A program made the translations under genes and the position numbers. A DNA stretch of 63,816 bases from Pseudonocardia autotrophica (GTDB taxonomy: Bacteria > Actinomycetota > Actinomycetes > Mycobacteriales > Pseudonocardiaceae), in assembly GCF_000717175.1 (NCBI RefSeq), contig NZ_JNYD01000032.1, forward strand, positions 1 through 63,816. The letters are read 5' to 3'. The notes beneath the pieces are model-generated. The model made no database searches and had not been told where the DNA came from. It saw only the letters and a list, made by a program, of their open reading frames with translations. How positions within the stretch are numbered: the first letter of the stretch is position 1; each line of letters opens with the position of its first letter. This document shows, one piece after another, positions 38,876 to 46,952 of this stretch.

Positions 38876-40642
38876 ATGCAGGAGAGCGTCGGAGGCCCCG
38901 TGGGTGGCCCTGTGCACGGCGTGGAGGCCCTGGCCGCGCCCGGTCCGTCGCCGACCTCCGGGGTCGGCGTGATCGTGCCGTTCGACTTCGCGCTGGACCG
39001 CGAGCTCTGGCGCTGGGTGCCCGACGACGCCGCCCTGCACGTCACGCGCACGCCGTTCGTGCCGTCGCCGGTCACCGCCGAGATGGCGCGGGCGATCTCC
39101 GACCCGGAGCCGGTGCGCCGCGCCACCCGGGACGTGCTGGTCCCCGAGCCCGGGGTCGTCGCCTACGCCTGCACGTCCGGCAGCTTCGTCGACGGCGCGG
39201 CGGGCGAGATCGCGCTGACCGGGGTGATCCGCGAGGCGGGCGCGCCGCACGCGCTCACCACGGCCGGGGCGCTCGTCGAGGGCCTGCGGTCGCTCGACGT
39301 GAACCGGGTCGCCGTCGTCACGCCGTACGTGGACGACCTGACCCGCCGGCTCGAGGAGTTCCTCGCCGCGCACGGGATCGACACGGTCGCGAGCGTCGGG
39401 CTGGGGCTGCTCGGCCAGATCTGGCGGGTGTCCTACGAGGAGGTCGTGCGCGCGGTCCGCGCCGCCGACCGGCCCGAGGCCGAGGCCGTGTTCATCAGCT
39501 GCACCAACCTGTCCACCTACGACGTGATCGCTCCGCTGGAGCGCCTGCTCGGCAAGCCGGTGATCACGGCGAACCAGGTGACGATGTGGGCCGCGCTGCG
39601 GGCGGTCGGGCACCGCGCTGTCGGACCCGGCCAGTCGCTGATCCACGGCACGGCCGGGTCGCCGCCGCCACCGCACCTGCGCGTGGTGCCGGACCAGCCG
39701 GCCCACCACGACGCGGACCCCGGCGGCCGGGGCGGGGGTCCCGGGGACCCGCAGGTGCTGCACAAGGTCCGCGTCCGGCTGCCGGACGAGTCCGGCGCGC
39801 TCGCCCGGCTCACCGAGGCGGTCGCCCGCGCCGACGGCAACATCCTCGGGCTCGCGGTGCACGGGCAGGACTCGCGCTCGGTCGTCGACGAGATGTTCGT
39901 CGGGTCCTCGCGGGGCGCCGACGAGCTGGCCCGCGCCATCCGCGAGGGCCTCGGCACCCAGGATCCCGGCGCCGTGCTCGTCACCCCGGCCGATCCGCAC
40001 GACCTGGTCGACGCCCCCACCCGGGCCCTCGACCTCGCGGTGCAGGCGGTCGGCGGCGCGGCCGCGGGGGACGACTCCGCGCTGGCCCGCGGCCTGGGCG
40101 CGCTCGTCCACGCCGACGACGTCCGGCTCCGGCCGACCGAGCCCCCGCACCACCCGCACGTCCTGTCCGTGCCCGCGCCGAACGGCGGGTGGCTGGTCGC
40201 GCTGCGCGACTGGGCGCCGTTCACGGTCACCGAGCAGGCCCGCGCGGAGGCGTTCCTGCGCGCGGCGGACCTCGAGCCGGTGCGGCCGCGGTGGGACATC
40301 GTGCTGCTCTCCGGCGACGAGCTGGTCGCCGAGCCCGCCACCGGCGACGAGGTGGGCGCCGTGGAGGACCTGCTCTGCGCCTGCCTCGCCGCGCTGGGCC
40401 CGGCGGACAGCTACACCGCCAGCTGGACCGACCGCGAGCTGCGCAACCTGCTCGTCACGCCCCGGGGCCCGGCCCTCGTGGTGCGCGACGAGGCGGGCGT
40501 GCTCGTCGGGCTCGGTGCCGTGCTGGAGGGGTCGGCACCGGGCGCGGACGGCGAGCTGGTCCTGCTCGTGCACCCGGACTACCGCGGGATGCGGCTCGGG
40601 CGGTGGCTGCGCAAACGCCTCGCCGCGCGCGCCGTCGTGTGA
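38876..40642 (+). CDS. Asp/Glu racemase-maleate isomerase / ACT / GNAT-like fusion
   Basis: A 588-residue protein with three parts. Residues 28-258 form a maleate isomerase/aspartate racemase-type domain with paired cysteines C99 (YACTSGSF) and C209 (FISCTNLSTYDV). A Pro/Gly/His-rich linker follows (258-293). Residues 295-370 form an ACT domain (HKVRVRLPDESGALARLTEAV) and the remainder resembles the ACT-GNAT proteins of actinobacteria, ending at acetyltransferase motif A (HPDYRGMRLGRWLRKRL) without motif B. A GTG at 39755 (residue 294) could start a separate ACT protein, but no stop separates the halves. The start is uncertain; 38804 is also open. Confidence 0.7.
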   Translation: MQESVGGPVGGPVHGVEALAAPGPSPTSGVGVIVPFDFALDRELWRWVPDDAALHVTRTPFVPSPVTAEMARAISDPEPVRRATRDVLVPEPGVVAYACTSGSFVDGAAGEIALTGVIREAGAPHALTTAGALVEGLRSLDVNRVAVVTPYVDDLTRRLEEFLAAHGIDTVASVGLGLLGQIWRVSYEEVVRAVRAADRPEAEAVFISCTNLSTYDVIAPLERLLGKPVITANQVTMWAALRAVGHRAVGPGQSLIHGTAGSPPPPHLRVVPDQPAHHDADPGGRGGGPGDPQVLHKVRVRLPDESGALARLTEAVARADGNILGLAVHGQDSRSVVDEMFVGSSRGADELARAIREGLGTQDPGAVLVTPADPHDLVDAPTRALDLAVQAVGGAAAGDDSALARGLGALVHADDVRLRPTEPPHHPHVLSVPAPNGGWLVALRDWAPFTVTEQARAEAFLRAADLEPVRPRWDIVLLSGDELVAEPATGDEVGAVEDLLCACLAALGPADSYTASWTDRELRNLLVTPRGPALVVRDEAGVLVGLGAVLEGSAPGADGELVLLVHPDYRGMRLGRWLRKRLAARAVV

Positions 40643-40650
40643 ATGCGTCC

Positions 40651-40656
40651 TAGGCT
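40651..40656 (+). promoter_or_regulatory. -10 element of a leaderless methyltransferase gene
   Basis: TAGGCT, six bases, then the GTG at 40663. No ribosome-binding site precedes the start. Same layout as at 22224. Confidence 0.45.
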
Positions 40657-40662
40657 GGGGGT

Positions 40663-41238
40663 GTGCCGCTCCCCGAGAACTGGTCGCAGTGGAAGGACAC
40701 GGTCGAGGTCGGCCGTTACGACGCGCGCTGGGACGCCCTCGCCGCCGCCGGGAAGAACGTCCACGGCGAGGCCGACCTCGTCGCCGCGTACTCCCCGGGC
40801 TCGGTGCTCGACGGCGGCTGCGGCACCGGGCGCGTCGGCATCGAGCTGGCCCGCCGAGGGATCGCCGTGGTCGGCGTCGACCCCGACCCGGACATGATCG
40901 CCGCGGCGACGGCCAAGGCGCCGGAGCTGCGCTGGATCCGCAGCGGCCTGGAGGACCTGGACATCACCGACAGGTTCGACGTCGTGGTCCTGGCCGGCAA
41001 CGTGATCCCCTACGCCCGGGAGCGGGCCGGGGTCGTCGCCGGCAGCGCCCGGCACCTCGCGCCGGGCGGCCGGCTGATCGCCGGGTTCAGCCTGCAGGTG
41101 GGCTGGCCCGGCCTCGACGAGTACGACGCCTGGTGCACCGCCGCCGGGCTCGCGGCCGAGGACCGCTTCGCGACCTGGGACCGCGAGCCCTACACCGGCG
41201 GCGGCTACGCGGTCTCGGTCAGCCGGAAGCCCTCGTAA
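40663..41238 (+). CDS. Class I SAM-dependent methyltransferase
   Basis: A 191-residue compact methyltransferase with motif I VLDGGCGTGRVGIEL, an acidic strand end (VVGVDPDPDM), motif II (RFDVVVLAGNVI) and LAPGGRLIAGF. The substrate is not identifiable. Its 3' end overlaps the convergent BVMO gene by 34 bp, so antisense interference is possible. A leaderless start is likely from the promoter position. Confidence 0.87.
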   Translation: MPLPENWSQWKDTVEVGRYDARWDALAAAGKNVHGEADLVAAYSPGSVLDGGCGTGRVGIELARRGIAVVGVDPDPDMIAAATAKAPELRWIRSGLEDLDITDRFDVVVLAGNVIPYARERAGVVAGSARHLAPGGRLIAGFSLQVGWPGLDEYDAWCTAAGLAAEDRFATWDREPYTGGGYAVSVSRKPS

Positions 41239-42791
41239 CCCTTGGCAGCGACGTCGTCGCAGATCTGCCGGTAGGGGCCCACCCCGCCGACGTACGGCAG
41301 CAGCACCCGCGGCTTGCCCGGCACGTTCGCGCCCAGGTACCACGAGTTCGCGTGGTGCATCAGCGTCTGCGCGCCGACCTCGGCGACGTGCGCGGTCCAG
41401 CGCTCCTGCGCCTGCTCGTCCGCCTCGATCGTCCGGCCGGCCAGCGCGGCGAGGCAGTCGGTGATCCAGTCGACGTGCTGCTCGATCGACACGAGCATGT
41501 TCGACAGCACCGAGGGGCTGCCCGGCCCGGTGATGGTGAACAGGTTCGGGAAGCCGGCGATGCCCAGGCCCAGGTAGGTGCTCGGGCCCTCGGCCCACAC
41601 GTCGCGCAGCCGCACGCCGTCCCGGCCCCGGACGTCGACGGCCAGCAGCGCGCCGGTCATCGCGTCGAACCCGGTGGCGAGGACCAGGTCGTCGACCTCG
41701 ACGAGCTCGTCGGTGGTCCGCACGCCGGTGGGCTCGATCGCGACGATCGGCGTCTTCCGCAGGTCGACGAGCCGGACGTGCGGGAGGTTGTAGGTCTCGA
41801 AGTAGCCGGTGTCGAGGCAGGGGCGCTTGGTGCCGAAGGGGTGGTCCTTCGGGCCGAGCGCGTCGGCCGTCTCCGGGTCCGCGACGATCCCGCGGATCCG
41901 GCCGCGGATGTACTCGGCGACGGTGTCGTTGGCCTCCAGGGTGAGGCCGAGGTCGCCGAAGGACTGCCGGAACGACCCGAGCCCGCCCCGCTCCCAGGCC
42001 TGGTCGAACGCCGCGGTGCGCTCCTCGGGCGTCACGGACAGGGCCGAGACCTCGGACGGCGTGCCGAGCAGGCCGGCGAGCGACTCGCGGGCGAGCTTCC
42101 GGTAGGTGGGGTACTCCGCCTTGCGGGCGTCCTGGGTGGCGGCGTCGAGGGGGGCGTTGCGCGCGGGGACGACGTAGTTGGCGGTGCGCTGGTAGACGGT
42201 CAGGGCTGCGGCCTGCCCGGCGATCACCGGGATGGACTGCACGCCGGAGGAGCCGGTGCCGATCACCGCGACCCGCCGGCCGGTGAAGTCGACGCCCTCG
42301 TGCGGCCAGCGGGAGGTGAAGTACGTGGGGCCGGCGAAGCTCTCGACGCCGGGCAGGTCGGGCTCCTTGGGCACGGACAGGCAGCCGGTGGCGAAGATGC
42401 AGTAGGTGGCGGTCAGCTCCTCGCCGCCGCCCGTCCGGATCTCCCAGTGGTCGTCCCGCCAGGTGGCGTGCGTGACCCGGGTGTCGAAGGTGATGTCGCG
42501 GCGCAGGTCGAAGCGGTCGGCGACGTGCTCGGCGTAGCGGAGGATCTCCGGCTGGGCGGGATAGCGCTCGGTCCACTCCCACTCCTGCTCCAGCTCGGGG
42601 GAGAAGGAGAACGAGTACTCGAGGCTCTCGACGTCGCAGCGCGCGCCGGGGTACCGGTTCCAGTACCAGGTGCCGCCGACGCCGCTGCCGGCCTCGAACA
42701 CCCGCGCGCGCAGACCCAGCCCGCGCACCCGGTGCAGCTGGTACAGGCCGGCGAACCCGGCCCCCACGATGACGACGTCGGTGTCGGCCAT
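41205..42791 (-). CDS. BVMO-like flavin monooxygenase with altered fingerprint
   Basis: A 528-residue paralogue of the enzyme at 660-2282, sharing GAGFAG (10-15), GTWYWNRYPGARC and GTGSSG (178-183). The BVMO fingerprint FxGxxxHxxxWP reads FAGPTYFTSRWP at 152-163, with Phe158 in place of the usual His. That His supports NADPH-driven turnover in characterised enzymes, so activity may be changed. The ATG follows GAGGGAG; the upstream GTG at 42797 is rejected. The promoter region holds TetR-like half-sites. Confidence 0.88.
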   Translation of the reverse strand: MADTDVVIVGAGFAGLYQLHRVRGLGLRARVFEAGSGVGGTWYWNRYPGARCDVESLEYSFSFSPELEQEWEWTERYPAQPEILRYAEHVADRFDLRRDITFDTRVTHATWRDDHWEIRTGGGEELTATYCIFATGCLSVPKEPDLPGVESFAGPTYFTSRWPHEGVDFTGRRVAVIGTGSSGVQSIPVIAGQAAALTVYQRTANYVVPARNAPLDAATQDARKAEYPTYRKLARESLAGLLGTPSEVSALSVTPEERTAAFDQAWERGGLGSFRQSFGDLGLTLEANDTVAEYIRGRIRGIVADPETADALGPKDHPFGTKRPCLDTGYFETYNLPHVRLVDLRKTPIVAIEPTGVRTTDELVEVDDLVLATGFDAMTGALLAVDVRGRDGVRLRDVWAEGPSTYLGLGIAGFPNLFTITGPGSPSVLSNMLVSIEQHVDWITDCLAALAGRTIEADEQAQERWTAHVAEVGAQTLMHHANSWYLGANVPGKPRVLLPYVGGVGPYRQICDDVAAKGYEGFRLTETA

Positions 42792-42847
42792 CAGCACTCC
42801 CTCGTGTCGGCGGTCACCTCAGCATGCAGGATTCCGCCGCGGAAGTC

Positions 42848-42885
42848 TGAGCGTTCGTTCAGGAGGAATCGCCGAACGGTCGTTC
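42848..42885. promoter_or_regulatory. Candidate TetR-type operator pair upstream of the second BVMO
   Basis: TGAGCGTTCGTTCA (42848-42861) and GAACGGTCGTTC (42874-42885) share CGTTC words 26 bp apart. GAACG and CGTTC in the second site form a near palindrome with a 2-bp centre. They lie in the 92-bp gap before the BVMO start; the second touches the end of the methyltransferase gene. No TetR gene is adjacent. Confidence 0.4.
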
Positions 42886-43669
42886 AGGCGCGCGCCAGGA
42901 TCTCGCCGTGGGGGACGAGGAACCAGCCGTCTTCGTTGGCCGCCCAGGCCCGCCAGCCCGCGGACATGTCCTCCAGATCGGCGCGGGTGGCGAGGCCGCG
43001 CTCGACCGCCTGTGTGGCGATCGAGGACGACACGATCCGCTCCGCCCACAGTCCGCCCCACCAGGCACGGGTCTCCGGGGTGGCGTAGCACCACACCGAG
43101 GCGGACGGGGTGATCTCGGTGAACCCGGCGGCCCGGGCCCAGGCGAGGAGGCGGCGGCCGGCGTCGGGCTCGGCGTCGTTGCCGTGCGCCACGGCGCGGT
43201 AGAGGGCGAGCCACGCGTCGAGCCGCTCGTCGTGCGGGAACCAGGTGAAGGCCGCGTAGTCCGCGTCCCGGGCGGCGACGACCCCACCGGGCCGGGCGAC
43301 CCGGCGCATCTCGCGCAGCGCGGCGACCGGGTCGGAGAGGTGCTGCAGGACCTGGTGGGCGTGGACGACGTCGTAGGAGTCGTCGGGATCGGTGAGGCCG
43401 TAGACGTCGTCGACGGCGAACTCGACGGTGTCGCCGAGCGCGCGGGCCTCGGCCAGCGGCTCCTCGACGACGTCGATCCCCCGGACCCGGCCCGGCGCGA
43501 CGCGGGCCGCCAGGTCATGGGTGATGGTGCCGGGCCCGCAGCCGACGTCGAGCAGGTCCAGACCGGGGCGGAGCAGCGGCGCGAGGTAGGCGGCCGAGTT
43601 CTCGACGGTCCGGTTGCGGTGCGAGCGCAGGACCGAGTCGTGGTGGCCGTGGGTGTAGGTGTCGCTCAC
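42884..43669 (-). CDS. Class I SAM-dependent methyltransferase (UbiE-like)
   Basis: A 261-residue methyltransferase with LDVGCGPGTITHDLA (motif I), RGIDVVEEPLAEAR, YDVVHAHQVLQHLSDP and ARPGGVVAARDADY. The C-terminal part has the substrate-lid helices seen in small-molecule or antibiotic methyltransferases. Its GTG directly follows the stop of the DUF3253 gene with no gap, implying a two-gene operon. Substrate unknown. Confidence 0.88.
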   Translation of the reverse strand: MSDTYTHGHHDSVLRSHRNRTVENSAAYLAPLLRPGLDLLDVGCGPGTITHDLAARVAPGRVRGIDVVEEPLAEARALGDTVEFAVDDVYGLTDPDDSYDVVHAHQVLQHLSDPVAALREMRRVARPGGVVAARDADYAAFTWFPHDERLDAWLALYRAVAHGNDAEPDAGRRLLAWARAAGFTEITPSASVWCYATPETRAWWGGLWAERIVSSSIATQAVERGLATRADLEDMSAGWRAWAANEDGWFLVPHGEILARA

Positions 43670-43912
43670 TCAGCGGACCCTACGGATCCGGATCGGCCCG
43701 CGGGCCGTGGCCGGGTCGACGACCTCGCCCTTCTGCGTGATCTCCACCTTCCGGGCCGCGACGAGGCGGCGGGCGGCGGCGCGGGCCGGTTCCATCAGGT
43801 CGCGCCAGTCCGTGGGGGAGACGCGGCGGGCGGCGTCGGACGGGCAGATGGTGCCGGAGCGGGCGGCGAGCAGCTCCTCGATCGCCGCCTCCAGCTCGCT
43901 GTCGACGCTCAT
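43670..43912 (-). CDS. DUF3253 protein
   Basis: An 80-residue winged-helix-like protein of the DUF3253 family (AAIEELLAARSGTICPSDAARR, then DWRDLMEPARAAARRLVAARKVEITQKG, ending ARGPIRIRRVR; these are segments). Function unknown; the fold suggests nucleic-acid binding. A GGGGAGG site precedes the ATG. It is the first gene of the pair with the methyltransferase, and its upstream region carries three regularly spaced palindromes. Confidence 0.85.
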   Translation of the reverse strand: MSVDSELEAAIEELLAARSGTICPSDAARRVSPTDWRDLMEPARAAARRLVAARKVEITQKGEVVDPATARGPIRIRRVR

Positions 43913-43928
43913 CGACCCGCCTCCCCTG

Positions 43929-44034
43929 GCGCACTATGGATCCATACTGCGCTCGAATGCAGGTCCCGGGCGCACTATGGATCCATAGTGCGGGCAGAGC
44001 CGGTGCTGGAGCGCGTTATGGATCCGTAGTGCGC
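43929..44034. repeat. Three 24-bp palindromes at exact 41-bp spacing
   Basis: The units lie at 43929-43952, 43970-43993 and 44011-44034, separated by unrelated 17-bp spacers. The middle unit has the perfect palindrome CACTATGGATCCATAGTG. The first has one arm mismatch and the third has three. The 41-bp period is close to four helical turns. The array fills the gap between the DUF3253 start and the aroE stop. Repeated operators for a regulator are the leading idea; a REP-like array is the alternative. Confidence 0.85.
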
Positions 44035-44886
44035 TCAGGATCGCGCGAGCACGGCCTCGTCGAGCGCGGTGCGCATCGCCTCGACAGGGCCCGGACGGCC
44101 CGTCATCAGCTCGACCTGCGCGACCGCCTGGTGCAGCAGCATGTCCAGCCCGCTGGCGACCCGGCAGCCCGCGGACGCCGCACCGGCGCCGAGGGCCGTG
44201 GGCCAGGGGGCGTAGATCACGTCGAGCACCACGGTGGCGGGGTTCCAGCGGAGGCCGCCGAACTCGTCGGCGGCACCGGCGGGCAGGGTCGACACGACGA
44301 CGTCGGCCTCGGTCAGCAGCCCCGACGCGGCGGCGAGGTCGGCGCCGGCCCCGCCCAGCAGGGCCCGGACCTCGGGCTGGACCTCGAGGCGTTCGGCGGC
44401 GGCGGTCAGCTCACCGGCGCGGCCGGCGTCGCGGACCAGGACGACCGGGTCCTTCGTGCCCAGCTCATGCAGCGCCGCGAGCGCGGCCTGCGCCGTGCCG
44501 CCCGCGCCCAGCACGACGGCCCGCTCGACCGCCGAGACACCCGCCGCCTGCAGCGCCCGGACGATCCCGGCCACGTCCGTGTTGTCCGCCAGCCGCCCCT
44601 CGGGGCGCAGGACCAGGGTGTTCGCAGCGCCGGTGGCGGCGGCGAGCGGGCTGACCCGGTCGGCGACCTCGAGGGCGACGCGCTTGAGCGGCATCGTCAG
44701 GGAGAGCCCGGCCCAGGTGCCGTCGAGGCCGTCGACGAACGCCGGGAGCCCGGCCTCGTCGACCTCGTGCGCGGTGTAGGACCAGCCGGCGAGGCCGAGC
44801 GCCTCGTAGGCCGCGCGGTGCAGCACCGGGGACAGCGAGTGGCGGATGGGGGAGCCGAGCACCGCGGCCCGTCGTTCGCCGGTCAC
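44035..44886 (-). CDS. aroE: Shikimate dehydrogenase
   Basis: A 283-residue NADPH enzyme reducing 3-dehydroshikimate in aromatic amino acid synthesis. The substrate motif SPIRHSLSP is at residues 12-20. Catalytic K68 lies in SLTMPLKRV and D104 in DNTDVAG. The nucleotide loop is GAGGTAQAAL. The C-terminal GLDMLLHQAVAQVELMTG is typical. It is 4 bp downstream of the MSMEG_0570-type gene on the same strand. It is not in a shikimate operon here. Confidence 0.93.
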   Translation of the reverse strand: MTGERRAAVLGSPIRHSLSPVLHRAAYEALGLAGWSYTAHEVDEAGLPAFVDGLDGTWAGLSLTMPLKRVALEVADRVSPLAAATGAANTLVLRPEGRLADNTDVAGIVRALQAAGVSAVERAVVLGAGGTAQAALAALHELGTKDPVVLVRDAGRAGELTAAAERLEVQPEVRALLGGAGADLAAASGLLTEADVVVSTLPAGAADEFGGLRWNPATVVLDVIYAPWPTALGAGAASAGCRVASGLDMLLHQAVAQVELMTGRPGPVEAMRTALDEAVLARS

Positions 44887-44890
44887 CGGG

Positions 44891-45193
44891 TCAGTATGGT
44901 CCAGCGCCCTCCTGGCGCCGGAACGCCTCCAGCGTGACGTGCTCGTCGGCGGCGAACCGGGCGGCGGCCCGCTCGATGCCCGCCATGGTCGCGACGGACT
45001 GGGCGCAGCCGAAGCCGTACTTCTGCCGGACGCGCTGGTCGGCGATCCGCATGCAGGTCCGGCTGGTGTCGACGAAGTCGCCCACCGGGTACGCGTGACC
45101 TGCGCGGAAGTACTCCTCGACGATCAGCGACGGGGAGTAGAAGGACTGCGTGGAACCGTCCGGCCAGCGGACGTCGAAGAGCACCTCGGGCAC
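44891..45193 (-). CDS. MSMEG_0570 family protein
   Basis: A 100-residue protein that starts MPEVLFDVRWPDGSTQSFYS, then SLIVEEYFRAGHAYPVGDF and VRQKYGFGCAQS, recalling the small MSMEG_0570 family. In mycobacteria and some proteobacteria this family sits in a nitrogen-starvation-linked cluster with glycosyltransferase, acetyltransferase and nitrilase genes. None of those partners is present here; it is instead paired with aroE. Function unknown. Confidence 0.75.
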   Translation of the reverse strand: MPEVLFDVRWPDGSTQSFYSPSLIVEEYFRAGHAYPVGDFVDTSRTCMRIADQRVRQKYGFGCAQSVATMAGIERAAARFAADEHVTLEAFRRQEGAGPY

Positions 45194-45336
45194 GGCTCGA
45201 CGGTAGGTGGGCCGTGTTTCGCGGGTGTTGCGCCGCGCTTCTACCTCATCGTGATGAAACGTCCGCGTTGGTGCTAATGGCCCAACCGCGGTCGCGATGG
45301 GCAGGGTGTTCCGGCACTGCTCCCGAGGGGACCCCG

Positions 45337-46035
45337 ATGACCACCACCCAGCCCGAGCGCACGGCCCCGACGGCCGGCGTCCTGCCCGACGAGGTCGTGC
45401 GGGGCGAGGTGGCCGAGGACCCGACGATCGCGATCCCCGTGGTGCCGCGGCAGTACGCGCCGGTCCCGCCGCCCCACCCGCGGCCGATCGCGGACCCGTA
45501 CGGCCCGCCCGCCGGCCTCGGGCCCGTCGCGCCGCCGCCGGGCTACGGCTCCCTGCCGTACGGCGGGCCGATGTTCGGGACTACCGGCGCCCCCGCTCCC
45601 GTGCGCTCCCGCAAGGGCGTGTTCGTCGGCGGGATCGCGGCCGGGGTGGCCGCGCTCGGCCTGGTGATCGGGATCGGGGCGGTGGCGTCCGCCGCCTCGT
45701 CGATGGACGTCACCGGCACCTTCCGGCTGGTCGACGACGGCTACTACGGCTACGGCGGCTTCAGCTCCGGCTCGGTCTGCAGCGGCGGCGGGGGCTACTC
45801 CGACATCCACGCCGGCACCGGCGTGACGATCGCGAACGCCGCGGGCGCCGTGATCGCCACCGGCTCGCTGTCGCCCGGCCGCGCAAGCAGCTCGACCACC
45901 TGCGACTTCACCTTCACCGTGCCCGACGTCCCGGCCGGCGAGGACTTCTACCAGGTCGAGGTCTCGCACCGCGGCACGCTGACCTACACCGCCGACGAGC
46001 TGCGCGCGGGACTCGGCCTCTCCCTCGGCGACTGA
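45337..46035 (+). CDS. Single-pass membrane protein with exported beta domain
   Basis: A 232-residue protein. The N-terminal roughly 90 residues are Pro-rich and cytoplasmic. One transmembrane helix at about 94-118 (GVFVGGIAAGVAALGLVIGI) is followed by an exported domain. That domain has two cysteines (in SVCSGGGGYSD and TTCDFTF) likely to form a disulphide, and ends YQVEVSHRGTLTYTADELR. Similar anchored proteins are common and uncharacterised in actinobacteria. The ATG follows GAGGGGACC. The SDR gene follows after 23 bp. Confidence 0.72.
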   Translation: MTTTQPERTAPTAGVLPDEVVRGEVAEDPTIAIPVVPRQYAPVPPPHPRPIADPYGPPAGLGPVAPPPGYGSLPYGGPMFGTTGAPAPVRSRKGVFVGGIAAGVAALGLVIGIGAVASAASSMDVTGTFRLVDDGYYGYGGFSSGSVCSGGGGYSDIHAGTGVTIANAAGAVIATGSLSPGRASSSTTCDFTFTVPDVPAGEDFYQVEVSHRGTLTYTADELRAGLGLSLGD

Positions 46036-46058
46036 CCACCCCTGCGAGACTCCCGACC

Positions 46059-46799
46059 ATGACCGGGACGCTGCTGGTGCTGGGTGGGCGGAGCGAGATC
46101 GGGGTCGCGGTGGCGCGGCGGCTGGCGGGGCGCGAGGCGTCGACCGTGGTCCTCGCGGCCCGTCGCAGCAGCGATCTCGACGCCGAGGAGAAGGCGGTCC
46201 GGGAGCAGGGCGCCGAGGTCGAGCGCGTCGAGTTCGACGCCGACGACCTCGCCGGCCACCGCCCCCTGCTCGACGACGTGGCGGCGCGGCACGGCTCCGT
46301 CGACACCGCCGTCGTCGCCTTCGGGCTGCTCGGCGACCAGGCCCGCGCCGAGGCCGATCCGGCGCACGCGGTGCAGATCGTGCACACCGACTACGTGGCG
46401 CACGTGCAGATCCTCACCGAGCTCGCGCAGGTCATGCGGGCGCGGGGGAGCGGCACGATCGTCGTGTTCTCGTCCGTGGCGGGGGCGCGCGTCCGCCGAG
46501 CGAACTACGTCTACGGCAGCGCCAAGGCCGGGCTCGACGGGTTCGCCTCCGGCCTCGCCGACGCGCTGCACGGGTCGGGTGTCCGCCTCGTCCTGGTGCG
46601 GCCGGGCTTCGTGATCGGGCGGATGACCGAGGGCATGCGACCGGCCCCCTTCTCCAGCACCCCGGACCAGGTCGCCGACGCGACGGTCGCCGCGCTGCGC
46701 GCCGGGCGGAACGAGGTGTGGGTGCCCCGGGTGCTGCGGCCGATCTTCGCCCTGCTCCGGCACGCGCCGCGCGCGCTCTGGCGCCGCATGCCCCGCTGA
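46059..46799 (+). CDS. SDR oxidoreductase (DprE2-like)
   Basis: A 246-residue short-chain dehydrogenase. The cofactor loop GGRSEIG lies at 9-15. The catalytic residues are Ser138/139 and Y152-G-S-A-K156. The C-terminal RPIFALLRHAPRALWRRMPR is basic and amphipathic and may touch the membrane. The sequence is close in style to DprE2, which makes decaprenyl-phosphoryl arabinose for arabinan synthesis, but no DprE1 is nearby. The role is therefore uncertain. Confidence 0.8.
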   Translation: MTGTLLVLGGRSEIGVAVARRLAGREASTVVLAARRSSDLDAEEKAVREQGAEVERVEFDADDLAGHRPLLDDVAARHGSVDTAVVAFGLLGDQARAEADPAHAVQIVHTDYVAHVQILTELAQVMRARGSGTIVVFSSVAGARVRRANYVYGSAKAGLDGFASGLADALHGSGVRLVLVRPGFVIGRMTEGMRPAPFSSTPDQVADATVAALRAGRNEVWVPRVLRPIFALLRHAPRALWRRMPR

Positions 46800-46885
46800 G
46801 TAGCCGGACCAGCGGAAGCCGGGGGCGCGACTCGCGAACAGTCGACAGATCGGTGACGGGAAACCACGTCCCCCTTCCCCTTCGG

Positions 46886-46897
46886 TGACCGCGGTCA
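46886..46897. promoter_or_regulatory. Palindrome upstream of the alcohol dehydrogenase gene
   Basis: TGACCGCGGTCA is a perfect 12-bp palindrome. It is followed by CATAGGGT, a possible -10, about 50 bp before the GTG. It is a candidate operator for a dimeric repressor. Confidence 0.4.
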
Positions 46898-46952
46898 TAG
46901 GGTCGGGTGCGCATCTCCCCATGTGACGACGGTGTCCCAGGAGGAACACGAA

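Noticed and set aside
43929..44034. Possible minimal CRISPR array
   Set aside because: Units are palindromes, only three are present, spacers are 17 bp and no cas gene is near.
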